DNA of 64,000 nt. Source: Parasteatoda lunata. Taxonomy: Eukaryota > Arthropoda > Arachnida > Araneae > Theridiidae. Location of the stretch: the NCBI GenBank assembly GCA_949128135.1, contig OX421975.1:60305357-60369356 (forward strand), in the 5' to 3' direction. The notes beneath the pieces were generated by a model. It ran no database searches. It saw nothing but the letters and a program-made list of their open reading frames with translations, and was not told the DNA's origin. A program made the position numbers and the translations under genes. Every line of letters starts with the position of its first letter. The first letter of the stretch is position 1. Shown piece after piece: positions 35,994 through 49,615 of the stretch.

Positions 35994-37224
35994 TATGTTA
36001 CCGGCAAAGTATGAAATCCGGCATTGTATAGAATGCCTAGGCATTGTATAGAATGCCTAAAATTAGCCGACAAAGTATGAAATGGTTTATATTTCACACA
36101 TTGCCTAGGTATTCTATAGAATGCCAAATGTTATTTAGGCAAAGTATGAAAAAAACGTCCAGATGAGGTTATTATGTAAATGATGTGCATGTTACTGTGA
36201 ATGACCGAAATCGGTGGTTGTTGACACCGGTGAATGTTGACAATCACATAGTCGCTTTGGTGAATGTCCGAAATATTTATTACATCCGATTTGATATTAA
36301 TTTATTCGTGGATTTAATTACATTTGTTCGATATTTTAATACTTACTGACGATAGATTAGAAGAAACATCAGTGTTTTTAGTATCGGGCAAATATATACC
36401 GGGCAATGGCACTTGACTTTAAAAAAACATCAGTGTAGGGTAAACCGGGCAAATATATACCGGGCAGTGGCACTGAACCTTAAAAAAACATCTGTGTAGG
36501 ATATACCGGGCAAATGTATACCGGGCAGTGGCACTTGACCTAAAAAATATCAGTGTAAGGTATACCGGGCAGTGGCACTTGACCTTAAAAAACATCAGTG
36601 TATGGTATACCGGGCAGTGGCACTTAACTAGACCTACTACTAGACTTCATACTAGACCTTTGGTAAATGTCCGGTCTAGTTAAGTGCCACTGCCCGGTAT
36701 ACATTTGCCGGTATATCCTTCATTGATGTTTTTTTAAGGTTCAGTGCCTCTGCCCGGTATACATTTCCCCGGTATACCCTACACTGATGTTTTTTTAAGG
36801 ACAAGTGCCATTGCCCGGTATATATTTGCTCGATACTCCAAACACTAATGTTTCTTCTAATCTATCGTCAGTAAGTATTAAAATATCGAATAAATGTAAT
36901 TATATTCACGAATAAATTAATATCAAATCGGATGTAATACGTATTTCAGACATTCACCAAAGCGACTATGTGATTGTCAACATTCACCGGTGAAAGTCAA
37001 CAACCACCGATTTCGGTCAGTAACATGCTCATCATTTACATAATAACCTTATCAGGACGTTTATTTCATACTTTGCCTAAATAGCATTTGGCATTCTATA
37101 GAATGCCTAGGCAAAGTATGTAATAATTCTCACATTTCATACTTTGCCTAAAAACGTCAGGCATTCTATACAATGCCTAGGCATTCTATACAATGCTGGC
37201 GTTTCATACTTTGCCGGTAACATA
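35994..37224. mobile_element. 1.23-kb foldback element (near-complete palindrome)
   Basis: Left arm about 35,994-36,634 and right arm about 36,673-37,224 are inverted repeats separated by ~38 bases. Ends are TATGTTACCGGCAAAGTATG and its complement. Outer arms carry repeated GGCAAAGTATGAAA and GGCATT(C/G)TATAGAATGCC (itself palindromic), then a unique ~250-bp block (CCGAAATCGGTGGTTGTTGA...). The inner arms hold tandem units of about 60-70 bp with TACCGGGCAAATNTATACCG, GGGCAGTGGCACTTGACC and AAAAAACATCAGTGTA. No coding capacity. The layout resembles foldback transposons, with long tandem-rich inverted repeats and a small centre. A target duplication could not be defined because the flanks are themselves palindromic. 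Confidence 0.85.
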
Positions 37225-40200
37225 TACGTAAACAAACCGTTTGAACTTTTATCAATGTATTACCATAAGTATACCTAAAAAAAACTTAATGAGACAGGAT
37301 TAAAAAACTAATTATCTGGCAGATTGGTGAATCAAAATGGAAACAGATAAGAAACAGAAAAATATATTTTTTTTAACAAAACAAAAGAAAGCACTTAAAA
37401 ATGAGTACAAAACGTGGCAATTCTAAGATAAGTTTGGTGAATACTTTCATCCAATCTCTTCCCTTTATTTACTGGTTTTATACCAAACAACACTCAAAAT
37501 CGTTAAATAAATTATTAAATGTTGTTAAAAGGTCATATTTTAAATAAATATTAACTTAAATGCAGTTTTTCTTATATTTGATACTTAGTAAAAACTGTAC
37601 AATTCAAGTAACCTTGAAAAATTATTCGCTAATTTATTTTCTTAAAAAAATATAAAAACAAGCATTCAGAAACAAATTCTGACTACTTAAGATCGTTTAT
37701 ATACTACATATATAACTAAAGAAACTCAATAAATTATAAACAAATGAGTATTTCCCTCACATAAGCGAACTCCAGTTCCAGACTGCTAGTTATAACTTTT
37801 GCAATTTATTACCTATTTTTTCTTTCTTTCGAGATCAGATGGAAATCAAAATATTAGAAAGCCCGTTTCCTGAACTGTTTGCCCAATTCATCGCTGCACA
37901 ATTACCCATATTAATAATTTTAAATATATAAATGGGCTTCAAGCTCTCACGTTAATGTCAACTAAGGAACTTGCTTGCTAAAAAAATAAAGAGAAGCCTT
38001 AACGTAGGCCACGCGTGCTCCCACGAAATGTTGTTCATTGAATTATTTAACATAGCGAATACAAAATAATTAAATATTTAAATACTTGTACTAAATAGTT
38101 AAAACTTTTTTTTTATAGATCAAATATAGATATAAGTTAGCAAACATCACTGATACTTGCAAACATCACTTTAAAATATGTGAAAAGTTAAACCATCTAT
38201 AATTAAATTTAAAACATTGGCTAATTCTTAACTTTGCACACAATTCGATATAAGACATCTAATAAATATTGCTGGGAAGGTTATAAATACTAGCAAAATT
38301 TTAAACAAATTTTATGATTCAATTTTACTAAAACTAAAGTAATGAGGAAAGCTAGAACTTCAAAATATGCAGCTCTGATAGTGTTAAGACTTCCCGATTT
38401 TTTAAAAAATATGTACTTGTAAATTTTTTTTAACTTATTTATTTCTAACAAATGTAATTTCTTGAATACTTTTCACTTTTACAAAACACAGAATTTACAA
38501 GACACTGAAATAGTATTTATATACATACTTAGGTAAAGCCGCTGCAGTAAAAGGTCACCATTTTCAAGAATTTCTGAATTTCGAGAATTAACCAGTAGTA
38601 GGTCAACTTTTAATGCAATAACTGGGACTTTTCTTTCACTATGCCTTTTTGCAGAAATTTCTTTTTTTTTTTTTTTAATTAAAAAATTTTTTTTTCCTGC
38701 TATGATTACAGTCTTATTTTCAGAGTCATCAAATCAAGGAGTTTGTTGATCAACCCCGAGCATTCAAACACCACATAAACTTAAGGCCCGTAAAACATGT
38801 ACCCCGCCTTGTACCTCAGTATTCCACTCCACACGCCACCCCACACAATCAATACCTCCTAGGTATTGACACAATCCACTGGTTAGTGAAAACACATTTT
38901 ACAAATGAGTTCAAAGTTACAGAATTTTTTCAATTTAAAATTATTCATATTTTAAATTATAGGAATTATCTTACCTGGGAAATAAGAATTAATAAAAAAA
39001 AAGTTCTAAACATGAATTTACTTTATTTCAAGATTAAAAATTTTAATATCATAATTATAAAAACAATTAGATATTACGAGAATACTTCCGCGTATTCTTA
39101 ACTCCCATTTCTTTGTTCAATAATTTTCTTCTTGCCTGGAAAAAATGGAAAATTAAGAGATGTAAGAAGTTTCAGTAAGTGAACGGTAGTCAAAAATCAT
39201 ATACACAGCGCCATCTATCTTGATACATAAAAGTAAAATGCAGATAGTTTGAAAACGATCAATAAGATCAGAGACTGACATTAAATGAAGGAGGAAGTTG
39301 ATTTATAATTTTTATATGCGCTTTTGCATTCTAAAAACTAAAATACTTTACATTTTTAAAAGCTGATAAATTCTTTCCATACCTCCGATCTCATAAAAAA
39401 ATGTTACATCATTTCATTACTATTTTTTCAAAAATTAGACAGAAGGCTAATATTATTCCAATGGTTGTTTATATTGTTCCAATGGTTGTCGACAATAAGA
39501 ATAATAAATATTTATTGAAAATTATTTGAGATATTATTTTTCACTCTAGAGGGATTCGGCCTAAAATTTTACAATAATAATGAATTTTACACTCAATATA
39601 CTCAAAAGAAAAAGTTTTTATACCTTATGATATAAAATGTTTTCTAAATTGAAAACTGAAAAATAACAATAAGGGTATAAAATGTTCGACCTTTTTAGTA
39701 GCTATATTATTTGCCACGAAATTTTACCTTAAATTTAAAAATAACATTTTAAAAACGGTTAGAAAACAAAATAATTCAAGATTTGCAACGGTATGCCTCT
39801 TAATTGTTGATTAAGATTATAAATAGCATATTGAATCATAAACATATTCAAAGAGTATGTTCACAAACATGTTTAATAAGGTGTAGATTTTAATTATTGA
39901 ATTTTAATTACGAATTAAACTTTGGAAGAAAAAAAAAATTTATAATATAAATTGTAGAAATGATAAAAAGATTTCAGAAACGGAAAAAATCGTTTATTTC
40001 AAAAGTTGTAGTTAATTAAATTTAGGAAAAATATCTTGAATGATGTCTACAATCAAATGCAAAAACATTCTATAATTTGGCATTTGAATGTGCTATCGAT
40101 TTTATTTAAATTTAGATGTATGCTTATTCATTACTGATTAATATTTATGATGCATTCGTAAAATTGTGTTTTTTTTTTTTAAATACGCGAAATTCAAGTT

Positions 40201-41282
40201 AATATTTCATTAAAAATAAAAATAAAAAACAGTGATGCTTAAATATAAATAGTTAATGTTTTTTTTCGTTTTTCTAATCACGTATTTCTTTCTTTTTTTC
40301 CCCTCATTGCTGCATTTAAGGCGAAAAAATCGGATGGGGGGGGGATACTTTTTTGAATGCACCAACATATTGCTTACAATGAATATATAACTCCTGCTAT
40401 TTATTACCATTTCAAATCTTTTACTGTAATAGCGCGCAGGAATATATCCCCCCCCCCCCAGGTGGGTTAATCTAACCTTTGTGTCAAGGAAATACATTCA
40501 CATTTGAAGTTAGCATCGAAATGCTATATAAGACTGATTTGCTCAAGGTTTAGCGATTAGCCGGTAATCTTACACCGACATGACAGGGGAAACAATTTGG
40601 AGCATCAGGAGACCAATTTAAAGGCAAATAGAGCCAATTTCAGGAGAAAATGTAATAGCTGAGTAAACTAAAATTGTAATTGTTATTATAAAATACGCAT
40701 ATAAATTTCTAATAAAACATGGCAGTCTCATTATATTTTTTGTTACAGTTTAAGCCTAGCCATTTTATAATAATTAAAATTTTCTGATTTTTGACGTAAC
40801 CCCCCCCCCCCCCACATATATTTATTTGGGTATTTGACAAAATGAGAATGGAAATTAACATCAACATTGTTACACGATTTCGACACATCCTCCCTGGTCA
40901 GCGTCCAAACAATAATTAATTCTGAAAGAAAAAGATATATAATTTACGTTGGATCATTCCGACATGCCAGGAAACGGCCACTTTAAATCGCACTATATAA
41001 GGTGTTCCGTAATGCTCACCCTAAATAGACATTTTTGAATTTTTCTCCAAAAGAAGTCGAAACGCTTGATTGGTATACGCTTTAGTGGTCGCGAAAGAGA
41101 TATAAAACAGGAATCGAAAAATCATTACTGTAGAAGAAAAGATTAAAAAACAACAAAACCTAATTCATTAGCAAATGTTTTTACTAAATGCTTTTAAAAT
41201 CCTCTCAGTTTAAACAAACAATCTAACGCGTTTTGAAATTTTTAATCCCACGTTCCTACATCATCCAGATTTTACCGACCAC
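37225..41282. other. Intergenic A+T-rich stretch
   Basis: No supported gene. CAATACCT, three bases, AGGTATTG near 38,855-38,873 is a short hairpin in a G+C-richer patch (38,780-38,880). G-run/C-run partners near 40,335-40,345 and 40,449-40,460 form a possible ~125-base hairpin. A C-run lies near 40,800-40,813. 40,997-41,140 begins AAGGTGTTCCGTAATGCTCA, which resembles a Tc1/mariner-type end, but no partner is seen. Confidence 0.4.
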
Positions 41283-41578
41283 AGAGCCGACATATAATAT
41301 CCTCAGAGGTAGACGGATCACGGGTAGAAACTCCTTGCCGTCGAGCTAACCGCGGGAAGTTTTCGTGGTTTTCCACTTCATGCATTGCAAATGCGGGTTA
41401 GTTCCATCGAGAAGTTTTCCACGAAGACAAAATTCACCCAATGCTTGAACCTAGAGCTCTCTTGTCTCTTGATTTGGTTTAAAAATGACGCAGTTAAACA
41501 CTATTAGTGGTAAATCCGAAATCGTGATGGCTGTTCAGTGCCGGTTATGAAATAAAAAGTTAATAAAATAAAAACAGT
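41283..41578 (+). mobile_element. SINE (family S1), 5'-truncated
   Basis: Begins inside the body (ATATCCTCAGAGGTAGACGG, ATCACGGGTAGAA). It continues GGGAAGTTTTCGTGGTTTTC and GCAAATGCGGGTTAGTTCC, then the shared 3' part (TTGGTTTAAAAATGACGCAG; GGCTGTTCAGTGCCGGTTAT), and ends GAAATAAAAAGTTAATAAAA. The tRNA head is missing, as expected from incomplete reverse transcription. Confidence 0.85.
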
Positions 41579-41879
41579 TTTATGCATAGTAAAAAGGTTA
41601 GTGTTAAAAGCATTTCAAATTTAAAGACAGCAAAATATTTTTAAAAACCTCACAAAAAAAGATCTCTCAATACTTGGTACCTAATACGAGTTCCAACTGC
41701 TCTTTACTTGCCCTTTTAGACAAACTCTATAGAGTTCAGTAAACTGCAAAAACTTTCACTTTCAAGAAAAAGATCAACCAGATGTAGCCACATTGCAGAA
41801 AATTCAGCAAGAGCCCAGCCCAGACCAATGAACCTCCATTGTCATTATGGTCAATTTCCAAGATAGTGGAAGGCAGAAA

Positions 41880-42075
41880 ATGCTAACCACAGTGCTGTGT
41901 AAATAATCCGCAGTGGTAGGCGGATCATGGGTTAGAATCCAATGCTTGATCTAGGAGTTCCCTTGTTTTCTAGCTTGCATTCGAAATTAAAAGGCTACGG
42001 AGTTGAACATTAATAGACATGAACTCAAAATTGGGTCGGCTGTTCAACACTGGTTACAAAATAATAATAAAAAAG
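41880..42075 (+). mobile_element. SINE (family S1), 5'-truncated and internally deleted
   Basis: Starts near CTAACCACAGTGCTGTGTAA, has GGCGGATCATGGGTTAGAAT, then jumps to CCAATGCTTGATCTAGGAGT and the shared 3' part AAGGCTACGGAGTTGAACAT with AATTGGGTCGGCTGTTCAAC. It ends in a (TAA)n-A tail. The GTTTTCGTGGTTTTC segment is deleted. Confidence 0.8.
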
Positions 42076-42078
42076 TAT

Positions 42079-42457
42079 GAGAGGCGCGGTGGATCAGAGG
42101 ATAGAACAATGATGTGACTTTTTAAATTTCAGCAGTGGCTGGTTGATAAGAATTCTGCTCCCGGCTTGCACTGACCACCCTGCTGACGTAAAATATTCAA
42201 AGTAGTAGACGGATTACGGATTAGAATTCCCAAGCGTTCATGCTACCCGTGGGAGGTTTCCGTGGTTTTTCTCTCCGTTTAACGCAAATGCGTGTGAGTT
42301 TCATCAAAGAGCCCTCCAAGACGTTTATCCCAATATTTGATCCAGGAATTCCTTTGTCTTCTGGATTGTGTTATAAATTACAAGGTTAAGGAGTAGAACA
42401 TTGATAGTCGTTAACTTAGAATTGGGTAGGCTGTTCAACACCGGGTATAAAATAAAC
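42079..42457 (+). mobile_element. SINE (family S1), full-length-like
   Basis: Follows the previous copy head to tail. The head GAGGCGCGGTGGATCAGAGG is decayed. The body has CTTGCACTGACCACCCTGCT, GTAGACGGATTACGGATTAG and GAGGTTTCCGTGGTTTTTCT. The 3' part is CTTTGTCTTCTGGATTG with AACATTGATAGTCG and GGGTAGGCTGTTCAACACCG, then GGTATAAAATAAA. Confidence 0.85.
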
Positions 42458-42468
42458 TGTGCAAGCAG

Positions 42469-42562
42469 AGACGCGGTGGCACAGTTGATAGAGATCGCTT
42501 CTCAATGAGGTGGCCAGGTTCGAATCCCAGTGGTGGTGAGTTGATACGAATTCTGCTCCAGG
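42469..42562 (+). mobile_element. SINE (family S1) head only, intact Pol III boxes
   Basis: A tRNA-like head (GACGCGGTGGCACAGTTGAT, A box TGGCACAGTTGATAG; GATCGCTTCTCAATGAGGTG; B box GGTTCGAATCC at 42,517-42,527), then GAGTTGATACGAATTCTGCT, where similarity stops. It is the best-preserved head of the family and shows what the other copies lost. 3' truncation is unusual for a SINE and suggests a later deletion. Confidence 0.8.
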
Positions 42563-43530
42563 TTTTGATCGCGTTTTTTGTTTTTTCTGACTCTTGTAAT
42601 GCATTTTCTTCACTTCCTTTATAAGAATTTCAAAATTATACATTAAGGGCAGCGACTACTGAGTGCGCTATATCGATCAGTGTTTTCTGAACTATTTTTA
42701 GTTCGAGAGCAAAAGGCATAATCGAGCCCGTAATGATGTTAAACTCGTTGATAGTAGGGGTTTAATAAAATATTGATTTGTTCATAAAACCTTTAAAAAA
42801 AAAAGGCAAGGATTATTAACCTCCCGATTCTTCAATTAATTTAATACTAGAGACGCGTGCAGAGTGGTTTATGGGGATGACAAACTGCCGAAAAACTTCT
42901 TGCGTGAGATTCAACCATCAAAAAAGAATTCCACAGTTTTCTATTGCCCTATCTCTCATACCTAACTCGGTCAACAATGCTTACACTAAGTTACATCAAC
43001 CATCAAACAAAAAAAAAAAATGTATTTTTATTTATTGCACCAATTCACTCAAGCAGAAAATCGAATGAAAAAATCGTAACAAATGGAGGGGTAATTTCTG
43101 GAGAAAAAAATAAATCACGAAATAAAAAATGCCACATTCCAAGTTTAGAATTCATTAGCATGCCGGGAATCTACTCTTGCTTTTTTTTTTATTTATAGTA
43201 TGTTACAATTTTGTCCTAGGGGGGGTGATGAGAGTGAAAGTTTTTCAAGCAGAAACAAGAAAATGGGTTTGAAAATTTCTTCAAGGACAAATCAGCCAGT
43301 CGAGACGACACCTGTGCAGTCGCTCTCTTTTACACTAATCCTCTACAAAATGAGAAAAGGAAGAGAAAAAAAAAAATTTCAATCAATTTATGGAGAAAAA
43401 AAAAACTATTATTTCAATCGTTCAGAAATGAAAGTGAAAAGAAAAATTTCCAATCGTACACCTCATTGGTTATCGCTTAAAAATATATACAAAATATTTA
43501 GAAAGAAAATCAATTAAATAGTCAAACTTC
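42563..43530. other. A+T-rich stretch, no supported gene
   Basis: A 105-codon plus-strand frame (43,200-43,517) and overlapping shorter ones exist, but they are rich in K/N/S from A-rich DNA and lack recognisable motifs. I treat them as chance. Confidence 0.4.
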
Positions 43531-43531
43531 T

Positions 43532-45224
<1,693 letters not shown>

Positions 45225-45350
45225 TGCTAAATGGACCATCCTCCGTAACATTTAAAGCCTTTCATTCTAAACCGACTGAAAAGAGAGCAGGGTGGAAAAA
45301 GATTCTGATGAAGGCCTTGGGCCACAAAGGGCTGTCGAGTCATTAAAAAA
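45225..45350 (+). mobile_element. 3' end of a retroelement (possible SINE/LINE tail)
   Basis: GATGAAGGCCTTGGGCCACA followed by AAGGGCTGTCGAGTCATT and an A-run (45,342-45,351) resembles the end of the minus-strand SINE at 55,753-56,023 (AGGCCTTGGTCC, TCTTTGGGCTGTCGCGCC). A shared tail followed by poly(A) is what a LINE/SINE partnership produces. The body upstream is not recognised. Confidence 0.4.
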
Positions 45351-47889
45351 AAAGAAGTGTTTTTACCGTTTAGTTTTTATTTCCCGTTTACAAACCAATT
45401 TACATAGGCAAACCTTACGCGCACCACCTCACGCTTGATATTCAGAGAACACAATAAAATACTGAAGTTCCAATGATATTCAAATAAAAAAAATTGGCAA
45501 TAAATTAGTTAAAAATAAAGAAATCAAAATGGGGTACTTTTTTTTAAATTGACGCGGTAATAAAATAGCTAGATTAAACGATCGAAGAAAAGTCTGGTAA
45601 TATGCGCACACACAAAAATCAATTAATTTTAATTGCTTCTTATAAAAATTCCCCCCCCCCCAACCTTCTGATTATCTTGGAAAGTGAAAACTTGTCATTA
45701 ATACAATAGTATTAATATAATGGCAATGTGTATGTTATTTATTCAAAATACTTATACATTATGTGTGTTTAAAAATTATGGATATGTGCATTGTAAAATA
45801 AATAGCAATTTCTCTCCGCCCTAATGGTAAAGAAAAAAGAAGAAAAAAAATTATTAAAAGTTGAAACTATCATTCTTATTTATCATAAGAGAAAAAATAT
45901 CTAAATAAAAGAAAGGAGAACACCAAAATCGAATGGCCACTATTCTTGTATACACCCCCGCAAGAAAGCAGGTTAAAGTGTTGACGATATTCAAAATCCA
46001 GAACCCCACCTCGCAAGCTGTCCGGCAGCTTTATTATCCTGTCGCATTCAGCCAAATGATTGAAAGTGGAATAGTTTTTTCCCAATAAAAGAAATTTGCA
46101 CAACACACCCATTTTGAAAACTCCCTCCTTTGTTCGATTTTTGTTCGAACAAGCAAAAAGGAAGATTTATTTACTTCTTTCCGACATCTGAAAGAATGAC
46201 ATTAGTTCTTTCAATCAAAGAATAAGTTTTTCAAAAAAAACTTTATTTCATTTCTCTACAGAAATTTTTAACGGGAAAGGAAAACTAAATCATATCTTAG
46301 ACTAAGAATAAAGTGAATGTTTTATAATAAATAATTTGACGTTCGTATAACTCAAATCTTTTAAACTGACTAAACATGAACAAAAAAAAAAAAAAAAAAA
46401 ACTACGATCACACTAAAACAAATCGCAAACATGTTTTTCGGTTCAAGATGCCACTGGATAGCAATTCTAAGAGACAAACTGCCCAGAATAAACAAATAGA
46501 TTTTCATTTTACACATAAGAACTACACATAACTAACATGATGGATAAAAACTATTTTGAAATATAACTTATTATTCGTTTCTTTTAAAACTACCACTTTA
46601 TGGAGCTTTTTTTCTTTCCCGCCTGGATAATAAGTTTACCGAGACAAATAAATATAAATAATCCGTTGAATAAACAGGGACGTTACAAAAGTTTAGAAAA
46701 TAAAAAGAAAAGAAAGAAAGACGAAATTGGTTTCATCTCATGGTGGCAAATTCTCATGATGAACTAAATTTAATAAATTAAAATAGAAAAATCAAAGTGA
46801 AAAAAACACGTATTTGATTATTTGCGACCCAAATCGTTTGCCACCATGGACGCAACTCACCATACAACAGTTGCTAAAATTGCGGGGGGGGGGGAGATAG
46901 AAACATCGCAGAACTACAAAGTGAAAATTTGTAATAAGTTAACGTCGGCAATAAGACATTTTATGTCGAAAATATAATTTTAAAAAACTACAACTTGATT
47001 ATACCATAACAAGACACTGAATTTTCACATTTCATAATAAAGTTTTAATTGCTAGTTGATTGGGAGAACGATACGAAGTTACCAACATAAGTATGTACAT
47101 AAGTTTCAACCACTGTGCCATAAATAAAAATAATTAATCTCCACTTTTTAATTGCCACAGAATTACAGTCAAGAAGTTTAGTGGGTATAAGCTGGACCTT
47201 AAAAGAGAATTCATCAGTAAGTAATTGGAATTTACACAGTTCTGAAGGTAGCAAACTGCCATATTTACAAATACAAACAAACAAAATTTTTTCTTATTTA
47301 CATTTTCAATAATATAATACCAAAAAAATAATATTAAATATTGCAAAAAAGCAGGGACAAAAATAGAGGTTAAAATGTGTTTTGAATGTGTTTGTAAAAC
47401 AGAAAAGACAGTTTAAAAAAAATATCCATTTATTGAGCCGCATTTAAAAAAACATCCAAAACCTATCTCAAACTTTTCAAATAAGAGCAAGTCTCGCTCT
47501 GTTCTAAAAAATGAATAAAATACACACGCGACATTTTTGTTATTGGCGATGCAGGTGATCTTGTTTTCTTTATAGATATGGTTTTTCCAGCCTAGCTAAA
47601 ATGTATTCTTTAAGTCCTGACCCTGACATCTATTTTATCTTCTTTTTTTAGCGTAGAATTCTTTTTTCCCGCTCATAACTTATTTAGCAAAGCTTATAAC
47701 TAGACCTCCTTTAGTTAAATAATAGTTTGTTCATTTTTAAAAAACAGAGAGTATAGGAAGAAGGATCTAAGGTAAAAATATTATTTATTGATTTTATTGG
47801 ACACCAAATATCGATTGAAAATTCACAAATAAACATTCTTATCAAAACGAAATCCACCAAAAATATGTACAATGCTCAAAGAAAAAAAA
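45351..47889. other. Intergenic A+T-rich stretch
   Basis: No gene recognised. Poly(A) near 46,382-46,400, a C-run near 45,651-45,661 and a G-run near 46,884-46,893. GCCACCATGG near 46,841 looks like a strong start context but is followed by no usable frame. Confidence 0.4.
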
Positions 47890-48690
47890 AAAGATCTCTT
47901 TGATTTACTTGAGCGGATCTTCACACACTCTAGGACTCAATCTTATTGGTTCGAGGGAAGTGATTTCAAATAGGCTTATTAATTAGTGCAGACGATATTT
48001 TAAGTTACCAGATCAGACTCAAAAATATACATTCTCTGCATAAACATGAAAAAATTTTGCAAACTATTATAAAATTCGTTTATACAAAAATAATTCCATT
48101 CAAAAAATAACTTTTAGTAAATATTTATCATTTTTATTATTTTATTTAATAAAATGTTATTTTATTTAATTAAATTTTGAATTGCAAAATAAACATTCCT
48201 TTAGATTATTTTAAAAAACATAATTTTACAAGAGAAAATACCAAATTTGACCAAAGTTGGTTAAACAGCTCTTGAGATATCGCATTCGAATTTTTTATGA
48301 TTTGATTCTCAGATGGAAAACTTTTCAAATAGTGCAAAAAAATTTTTTTAATTCGCTTAAAAAGTTTTCCGGATGTTGCTAGATACGTAAAAATTAAAAT
48401 TAACATTAAGAGGTACAAACTTTCAACCGCTCTCCTGACCAAACTATTGGGAGCATATTTTTCAAATTGCGGCTACCCTTTATATTATGGAAATCAGATA
48501 TCCAAATCCGTCAACAACAAAAAAATGCATGCTATTCAGAGAAAGTATATTTTTGCGTCTGATTTCTTAACCTAAAATATCGTCTGCACAAATTAATTAG
48601 AATATTTCAGGTCTTCCTTTCGAACCATTAAAAGATCGAGTCCTAAAACGGGAAGATCCAAATAATAGCCCAAAAATTATTCAAAATAGT
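47890..48690. mobile_element. Non-autonomous inverted-repeat element, copy B (most complete)
   Basis: Left end GGATCTTCACACACTCTAGG, then ACTCAATCTTATTGGTTCGA and GCAGACGATATTTTAAGTTA, then ATATACATTCTCTGCATAAA. The right end, read in reverse, gives GGATCTTCCCGTTTTAGGAC, TCGATCTTTTAATGGTTCGA, GCAGACGATATTTTAGGTTA and ATATACTTTCTCTGAATAGC. Terminal repeats thus exceed 115 bp with many mismatches. The ~500-bp interior is non-coding. It matches copies A (1,540-2,478) and C (22,735-23,300). Confidence 0.7.
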
Positions 48691-48864
48691 CTTTTTTTTT
48701 TTTTTTTTTTTGCACCGTACATAATTTTTGAAACTAAATAAATAAAAAAATAATGCTATCAATGGCGTATATCTTAAGACAATCGTGAACCTCAAACCTT
48801 CCAAAAATAATTATATGCTCAATTGAAAAGGTCTGGATATTTGTCGCAATACTCTTTTAAAAAA

Positions 48865-49615
48865 AATATTCTGAATCGAAAATTTCTTGTAAAATTTATC
48901 TCCCATAAAATTCTCCATTAGACTGTTTTTAAAAGCAAAAAAAAAAAAAAAAAAAGCATTGCTTAGGTCTTCATTGTAAAATTCTGTCCTTTAAAATGCA
49001 TCTCCTACAGAGTTTTCGAATCAAACTGGTTTAAAAAGAACAACGTCGCATGCTGTATTAGTATTGACTGTGAAATGCCTGCCTTATAAAATTTTAGACC
49101 GAAACTGGTTTTAAAATTTAAGGAGAAAAAAAAATCATATCGCAGAAATCTAAAGCAAATTATCTACCCCGTAAAATTGCAGACTGAAAATTTAGAGTAA
49201 AATTTTTCTCTGATAGAATTTCAAGGTTTTAAAATAAAATAGAAAAAAAAGTCTCCCATTGTTTAAGTCATAAAATATAAACTATTTACAAATTTTAACT
49301 CCTATAGAATTCTGCATCACGCTGGTTTTAAAAAACAAAAAACGCCTCATATTGTTTAAGGCTTTACTGCTTGCTGAATGTGCCGCCCCCGGGTTCAAAA
49401 ATTCTTTGCAAAATTTATCTCCTACAGAATTTTGTACCATGCAGGTTTCAAAAACAAAAAAAATCTTCATATTATTTAAGGCTTCACTGCAAAATGCAAA
49501 ATGTATCCCCTGTAAAAATAAAGTTTAAAAATTTTTTACAAAATTCACCTCGTAAAGAATTCTGAATTAAACTGGTTTTAAAAACAAAAACGCCTCACGT
49601 TGTATATAAGGCAAA
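48865..49615 (+). repeat. ~120-bp diverged tandem array, six to seven units
   Basis: Each unit has (C)AAAATTTATCTCC.ACAGAATT, then a CTGGTTTTAAAAA block, CGCCTCAT.TTGTTTAAGGC and TTCA.TGC. The best-preserved units are near 49,270-49,400, 49,400-49,515 and 49,515-49,615; leftmost units are eroded and include poly(A). Confidence 0.7.

Noticed and set aside
42469..42545. Possible tRNA gene with a good B box
   Set aside because: It is the head of the SINE family found nearby, followed by the SINE body.
43200..43517. 105-codon plus-strand frame
   Set aside because: K/N/S-rich composition from A-rich DNA, no motif, ends at a microsatellite; probably chance.
46841..46850. Kozak-like GCCACCATGG
   Set aside because: No frame of useful length follows.
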